Origin: Akkermansiaceae bacterium
Lineage (GTDB): Bacteria; Verrucomicrobiota; Verrucomicrobiia; Verrucomicrobiales; Akkermansiaceae
Length of the DNA stretch: 15,545 bases
Direction of reading: 5' to 3'
Assembly: GCA_011524615.1 (NCBI GenBank)
Contig: WTJZ01000023.1
Coordinates: 1 to 15,545, forward strand
Shown: positions 12,811-15,545 of the stretch, one piece after another
Layout of the letters: the number at the start of each line of letters is the position of its first letter
Numbering within the stretch: position 1 is the stretch's first letter
The notes under the pieces: model-generated
What the model was told of the DNA's origin: nothing
Databases searched by the model: none
Seen by the model: the letters and a program-made list of their open reading frames with translations, nothing else
Program-made: the position numbers and the translations under genes

Positions 12811-13698
12811 TTACTTATCTGAGCGGCCAAGAGCCCTCTTAATAAATGAACCGACTGCTACTACCAGCACGATCCAGATCTTCTTAGTTGCGAGGAGAAT
12901 CTTTGCTAAAATCCCCGTCTTTGCGAGTACCTTTCCAGCTACTAACCCCCCAATACCATATGCCGCAACATTATCCAACTTTGGATCAAAGTCAGCGTAA
13001 GTATTCCCCTCGGTAAAGTGGGCCATTGCCAATACATCATCACGCACCTCATTGATTTCTTCGAGTTGAGACATGTTCGCGATAAAGTTCATCAACAAGT
13101 AGCCTTCACGTCCTAGCACCCTGATGTTGTAGTTTAGAGTATTCTCCTCTGCTGTCCCAAAGCGAATATTCTTCGCCCAATGCAGCTTCTTGCTCGTCTC
13201 ATCATAGTACGGTTCACTCGCCCACCCCACCAGTTCGATCGCTTCATACCCCATCTCTACACGAGCCTTACTCGCGGCTAGTGTGTCACTCTGCATATCG
13301 GCGAGTAAGTCCTCATAATCGATCTTAGAGGCATCCTTATCCTTCACATGACCTTCGTCAGAGTACTCCACCGTTACTCCCCACACCGCATCATTGGTAA
13401 TCGAATAGCTCGACGGAAAGATCATCCCTTGGACCTCTGAGCTCGACGGAGGGTTTCCCCATAACTCTTCTAAGACCTTCTTAGAATCCTCTGCATCCAG
13501 GAAGTAATACCCCTCTGGGATCTCCAATTCGACCAAGCCTCCTGAAAGGGTAATGCTCCCTTCCTGCTTATTCAGAGAGTTCTCGAACTCTACTAACATC
13601 TGCTCATACTGCTCTTGAGTCACATTCTCTTCCACCACTTCTTCCGCCTGAAGAAGACTCACTAACAGTGCATACAGTAGTACTTGTATAAATTTCAT
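12811..13698 (-). CDS. DUF2167 domain-containing membrane protein
   Basis: A 295-residue protein with a signal peptide (about 1-18, FIQVLLYALLVSLLQA), an acidic region, a long extracytoplasmic domain and a C-terminal hydrophobic stretch (about 250-285) ending in a basic tail. The domain carries the DUF2167 (PF09935) pattern: VELEIPEGYYFLDAEDSKKV, ELWGNPP, GMIFPSSYSITNDAVWGVTV, YSDEGHVKDKDASKIDYEDL, ELVGWASEPYYDETSKKLHW, TLNYNIRVLGREGYL, MAHFTEGNTYADFDP and NVAAYGIGGLVAGKV. Function is unknown. The start at 13698 is preferred over the open frame 12 codons upstream: it gives a clean signal peptide and has GGGGTG 5 nt before the ATG. It appears to be a single-gene unit. Confidence 0.92.
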   Translation of the reverse strand: MKFIQVLLYALLVSLLQAEEVVEENVTQEQYEQMLVEFENSLNKQEGSITLSGGLVELEIPEGYYFLDAEDSKKVLEELWGNPPSSSEVQGMIFPSSYSITNDAVWGVTVEYSDEGHVKDKDASKIDYEDLLADMQSDTLAASKARVEMGYEAIELVGWASEPYYDETSKKLHWAKNIRFGTAEENTLNYNIRVLGREGYLLMNFIANMSQLEEINEVRDDVLAMAHFTEGNTYADFDPKLDNVAAYGIGGLVAGKVLAKTGILAKILLATKKIWIVLVVAVGSFIKRALGRSDK

Positions 13699-13893
13699 AA
13701 GCACCCCGCTTACACAAAGGGTATAACAAAACAAAGCGAATTAAACAAAAGGCAGAAAATTACACAGAAGACACAAAACAACAAACCCTACCCTCTACTA
13801 CTCAATTTGCGTTACAAGCCGTCCTCCGAACTGGGCTCCTACAAGAACGACGCACCCTTCCGGAAAAAAGTTCACTTTTTATGCAATCTTTTC

Positions 13894-13923
13894 TTGCCAT
13901 CTACCATTTTCTAGTTCTATAGT
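13894..13923 (+). promoter_or_regulatory. Promoter of the tRNA-Ser gene
   Basis: -35 TTGCCA (13894-13899), 18-bp spacer and -10 TATAGT (13918-13923), placing the start of transcription a few bases before the mature tRNA at 13937. A G/C-rich discriminator region follows. The upstream part of the 238-bp gap (13699-13893) is A-rich on the plus strand near 13730-13785 and shows no gene I can support. Confidence 0.6.
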
Positions 13924-13936
13924 CGTTGCCCACCGC

Positions 13937-14026
13937 GGAGAGTTGGCAGAGCGGTTGAATGCACCGGTCTTGAAAACCGGCAAGGGTTAACGCCCTTCCA
14001 GGGTTCGAATCCCTGACTCTCCGCCA
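13937..14026 (+). tRNA. tRNA-Ser (anticodon UGA)
   Basis: A 90-nt class II tRNA with encoded CCA (14024-14026) and discriminator G. The acceptor stem GGAGAGT pairs with ACTCTCC. The D-arm is GGCAGAGCGGTTGAATGC-like, and the anticodon stem CCGGT/ACCGG carries the loop CTTGAAA with anticodon TGA at 13971-13973. The long variable arm (AAGGGTTAACGCCCTT) and T-arm with GGTTCGAATCC are complete. It decodes UCN serine codons, chiefly UCA. Confidence 0.97.
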
Positions 14027-14030
14027 TTTA

Positions 14031-14071
14031 TAAACCCCATTGTTTAACCATAACAATGGGGTTTACTTTTT
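14031..14071 (+). terminator. Strong terminator after tRNA-Ser
   Basis: Perfect 14-bp stem (14031-14044 with 14052-14065), 7-nt loop TAACCAT, followed by CTTTTTCTC. It begins 4 bp after the tRNA CCA end. Confidence 0.93.
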
Positions 14072-14126
14072 CTCACCCCCTTTCATTCTTTACCCCTGCT
14101 CTGCGACGAGCAGTCCTATCGACGAT

Positions 14127-15059
14127 ATGAAAACACTAGCGATTACTATGGGAGACCCTGCAGGCATAGGACCAGAGCTCTGCATCCAGTTTTGCCAACA
14201 GCCTTCCGACGTCACCTACATCATTTATGGTAACACGACCATCCTAGAGCGAGTAGCGCAGGAGTTAGACCTCAGTCTAGAGGGCATCCATATTAAGGAT
14301 CACCCCATGCCTGACGCAGACACGATCGTCCCTGGTCAGGTTCAAGCTGCTTGTGGCCAAGCAGCATACGACTTCCTCACCTCTGCGATCACAGATGCTC
14401 AGCAAGGAGTGGTCGACGGCATCATCACCTGCCCGCTGAATAAGGCCGCCCTAGAGCAAGCAGGCATCGATTACCCAGGACATACTGAGATCCTCGTCGA
14501 GCAGACTGAGACAGAGGCCCACGCAATGATGCTTGGTGGCCCTGAACTCAGCTGCTCTCTCGTCACGACACACATTGGACTAGCGGATGTCCCCTCCTCC
14601 CTAACCACCGAGCGGATTATAGAGGTCGCCCACCTCAGTGCAGACCTCATGCAACTCAGACATGAGCGCCCCGCTCGACTGGCCGTCCTAGGACTCAATC
14701 CCCATGCGGGAGAAGGCGGACTGTTTGGTAATCAAGAAGAGGAGCGTATCATCCAGCCCGCGATCGACACCCTGAGATCAGAAGGCCTCTCCGTAATAGG
14801 CCCTCTCCCACCAGACACCGCCTTTCTCAAGCCTATCAGAGAACAGGTCGATGCGTACATCTGCATGTACCACGACCAAGGCCTCATCCCACTCAAGACC
14901 CTCTGCTTTGACGAGGGGGTCAATATTACCCTCGGACTCCCTATCATTAGAACCTCAGTCGACCACGGCACCGCCTTCGACCTCGCTTGGCAAGGACGTG
15001 CTCAGCTCACAAGCCTCCAAGCGGCCGCCAACTACGCCCGCTCACTCCTCTCCTCATGA
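14127..15059 (+). CDS. pdxA: 4-hydroxythreonine-4-phosphate dehydrogenase
   Basis: A 310-residue enzyme of the DXP-dependent pyridoxal 5'-phosphate pathway. It oxidises 4-phosphohydroxy-L-threonine, and the product is passed to PdxJ. Motifs: MKTLAITMGDPAGIGPEL at the start, DGIITCPLNKAAL, GYPGHTE-like YPGHTEIL (116-123), THIG with H149, GLNPHAGEGGLFGNQEE with H193, GPLPPDTAF, YICMYHDQGLIPLK with H249, and IIRTSVDHGTAFDLA. H149, H193 and H249 are the expected metal ligands. Length is near the usual 320-330. The frame is open 29 codons upstream into the tRNA terminator, so the ATG at 14127 is chosen. Its stop overlaps the next start (ATGA at 15056-15059), so it is coupled to the CCA-enzyme gene. 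Confidence 0.96.
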   Translation: MKTLAITMGDPAGIGPELCIQFCQQPSDVTYIIYGNTTILERVAQELDLSLEGIHIKDHPMPDADTIVPGQVQAACGQAAYDFLTSAITDAQQGVVDGIITCPLNKAALEQAGIDYPGHTEILVEQTETEAHAMMLGGPELSCSLVTTHIGLADVPSSLTTERIIEVAHLSADLMQLRHERPARLAVLGLNPHAGEGGLFGNQEEERIIQPAIDTLRSEGLSVIGPLPPDTAFLKPIREQVDAYICMYHDQGLIPLKTLCFDEGVNITLGLPIIRTSVDHGTAFDLAWQGRAQLTSLQAAANYARSLLSS

Positions 15060-15545
15060 CTCTCCTAGAATCTGCTACCTCTCTCGTCTCTCATCTCCAA
15101 CGCGCAGGCTACCTTGCCTATTTCGCAGGAGGCGCCGTTCGTGACGCCCTCATGGGGCAGTCCCCCAAAGACTATGACATCGCGACCAATGCTACCCCAG
15201 ATCAAGTCCTAGAGATCTGGCCAAAGGCAAACACCATCGGCAAGCACTTCGGCGTTATCCTCGTCAAGCTAGGCGAACATGCCTTTGAGATCGCGACCTT
15301 TAGGACTGATGGATCGTATAATGATGGACGCCGCCCTGACACCGTCACCTTCTCCTCTCCCGAGGAGGATGCTCAGCGCAGAGACTTCACCATCAATGGC
15401 ATGTTCTACGACCCGATCACGGAGCGCACGATCGATTACGTACAAGGACAGCAAGATCTAGAGCATCGCTTCATTCGTGCTATCGGCACTCCCGCTGACC
15501 GCTTCAGAGAGGACGCCCTGCGCCTCCTCCGCGCGGTCCGCTTTG
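15056..15545 (+). CDS. CCA tRNA nucleotidyltransferase / poly(A) polymerase family, 5' part
   Basis: The first 163 codons of a class II nucleotidyltransferase; the gene runs off the right edge. The N-terminal catalytic head is clear: YFAGGAVRDALMG (22-34), the metal-binding DYD (39-41), the TIGKHFGVILVKL strand, IATFRTDGSYNDGRRPD, RRDFTINGMFYDP (motif B) and DRFREDALRLLRAVRF at the edge, which is the EDxxRxLRAxRF motif. It would add or repair the 3' CCA of tRNAs, or add poly(A); the two subfamilies cannot be separated from this head alone. The ATG overlaps the pdxA stop by 4 bp, indicating translational coupling. Confidence 0.93.
   Translation, partial: MTLLESATSLVSHLQRAGYLAYFAGGAVRDALMGQSPKDYDIATNATPDQVLEIWPKANTIGKHFGVILVKLGEHAFEIATFRTDGSYNDGRRPDTVTFSSPEEDAQRRDFTINGMFYDPITERTIDYVQGQQDLEHRFIRAIGTPADRFREDALRLLRAVRF

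Noticed and set aside
13684..13914. Plus-strand open frame of 76 codons between DUF2167 and tRNA-Ser
   Set aside because: It overlaps the start of the DUF2167 gene and the -35 element of the tRNA promoter, has low-complexity K/Q/N-rich content from an A-rich stretch, and lacks a ribosome binding site.
14072..14126. Possible riboswitch or leader RNA before pdxA
   Set aside because: Only about 55 bp separate the tRNA terminator from the pdxA start and no structured element beyond the terminator is visible.

Overview
The window looks like a piece of a Verrucomicrobiota (PVC-group) chromosome. The strongest pointers are an 852-residue protein joining the PVC-type 'membrane-bound dehydrogenase' domain (TIGR02604-like) to HEAT repeats and a cytochrome c, and a DUF5069 protein, a family I know mainly from this group. 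Genus is not determinable from the sequence alone. Genes are densely packed, and most transcription units end in clear hairpin terminators. I see no insertion sequence, prophage, CRISPR array or obvious foreign island. All function calls come from reading motifs in the translations; no search was run.

Layout. 1-449 (+): the last codons of a beta-ketoacyl-ACP synthase, followed after 6 bp by a hotdog-fold thioesterase. 476-1009 (+): DUF5069 protein, then a terminator. 1124-1504 (+): YkgJ-type cysteine-cluster protein, ending in a 13-bp hairpin that it shares with the opposing operon. 3985-1601 (-): ptsH (HPr), ptsI (enzyme I, probable TTG start) and a small unknown acidic protein. 7221-4090 (-): a tight five-gene unit of fatty acid desaturase, three small membrane proteins and a TIGR01777-type NAD(P)-dependent oxidoreductase. 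7853-7326 (-): a GbsR/MarR-type regulator just upstream of that unit. 8011-9087 (+), divergent from the regulator: a multi-membrane-span protein with a duplicated PiT-like signature. 9835-9224 (-): YiiX-like cysteine hydrolase, probably a lipoprotein. 10097-12655 (+): the PVC dehydrogenase/cytochrome c/F5-8C protein. 13698-12811 (-): DUF2167 membrane protein. 13937-14026 (+): tRNA-Ser(UGA) with its own promoter and terminator. 14127-15545 (+): pdxA overlapping a CCA-adding enzyme gene that runs off the window.

The most interesting part is 4090-9087. A 16-bp palindrome-like element of the form TTCA(N8)TGAA, with a conserved right half (A/T)CTGAA, occurs upstream of the regulator, upstream of the desaturase, and again just upstream of the first small membrane gene. 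This suggests a self-regulating GbsR-type switch controlling a membrane-lipid modification operon and possibly the divergent transporter. Two of the copies are embedded in a 26-bp near-identical direct repeat flanking the desaturase gene, so a duplication of the gene's 3' end is a competing explanation.

Elsewhere the genes are mostly housekeeping: fatty acid synthesis, an incomplete regulatory-looking PTS, pyridoxal phosphate synthesis and tRNA maturation. No gene-free stretch exceeds 300 bp. The longest are 9836-10096, which holds a candidate promoter, and 13699-13936, which holds the tRNA promoter.
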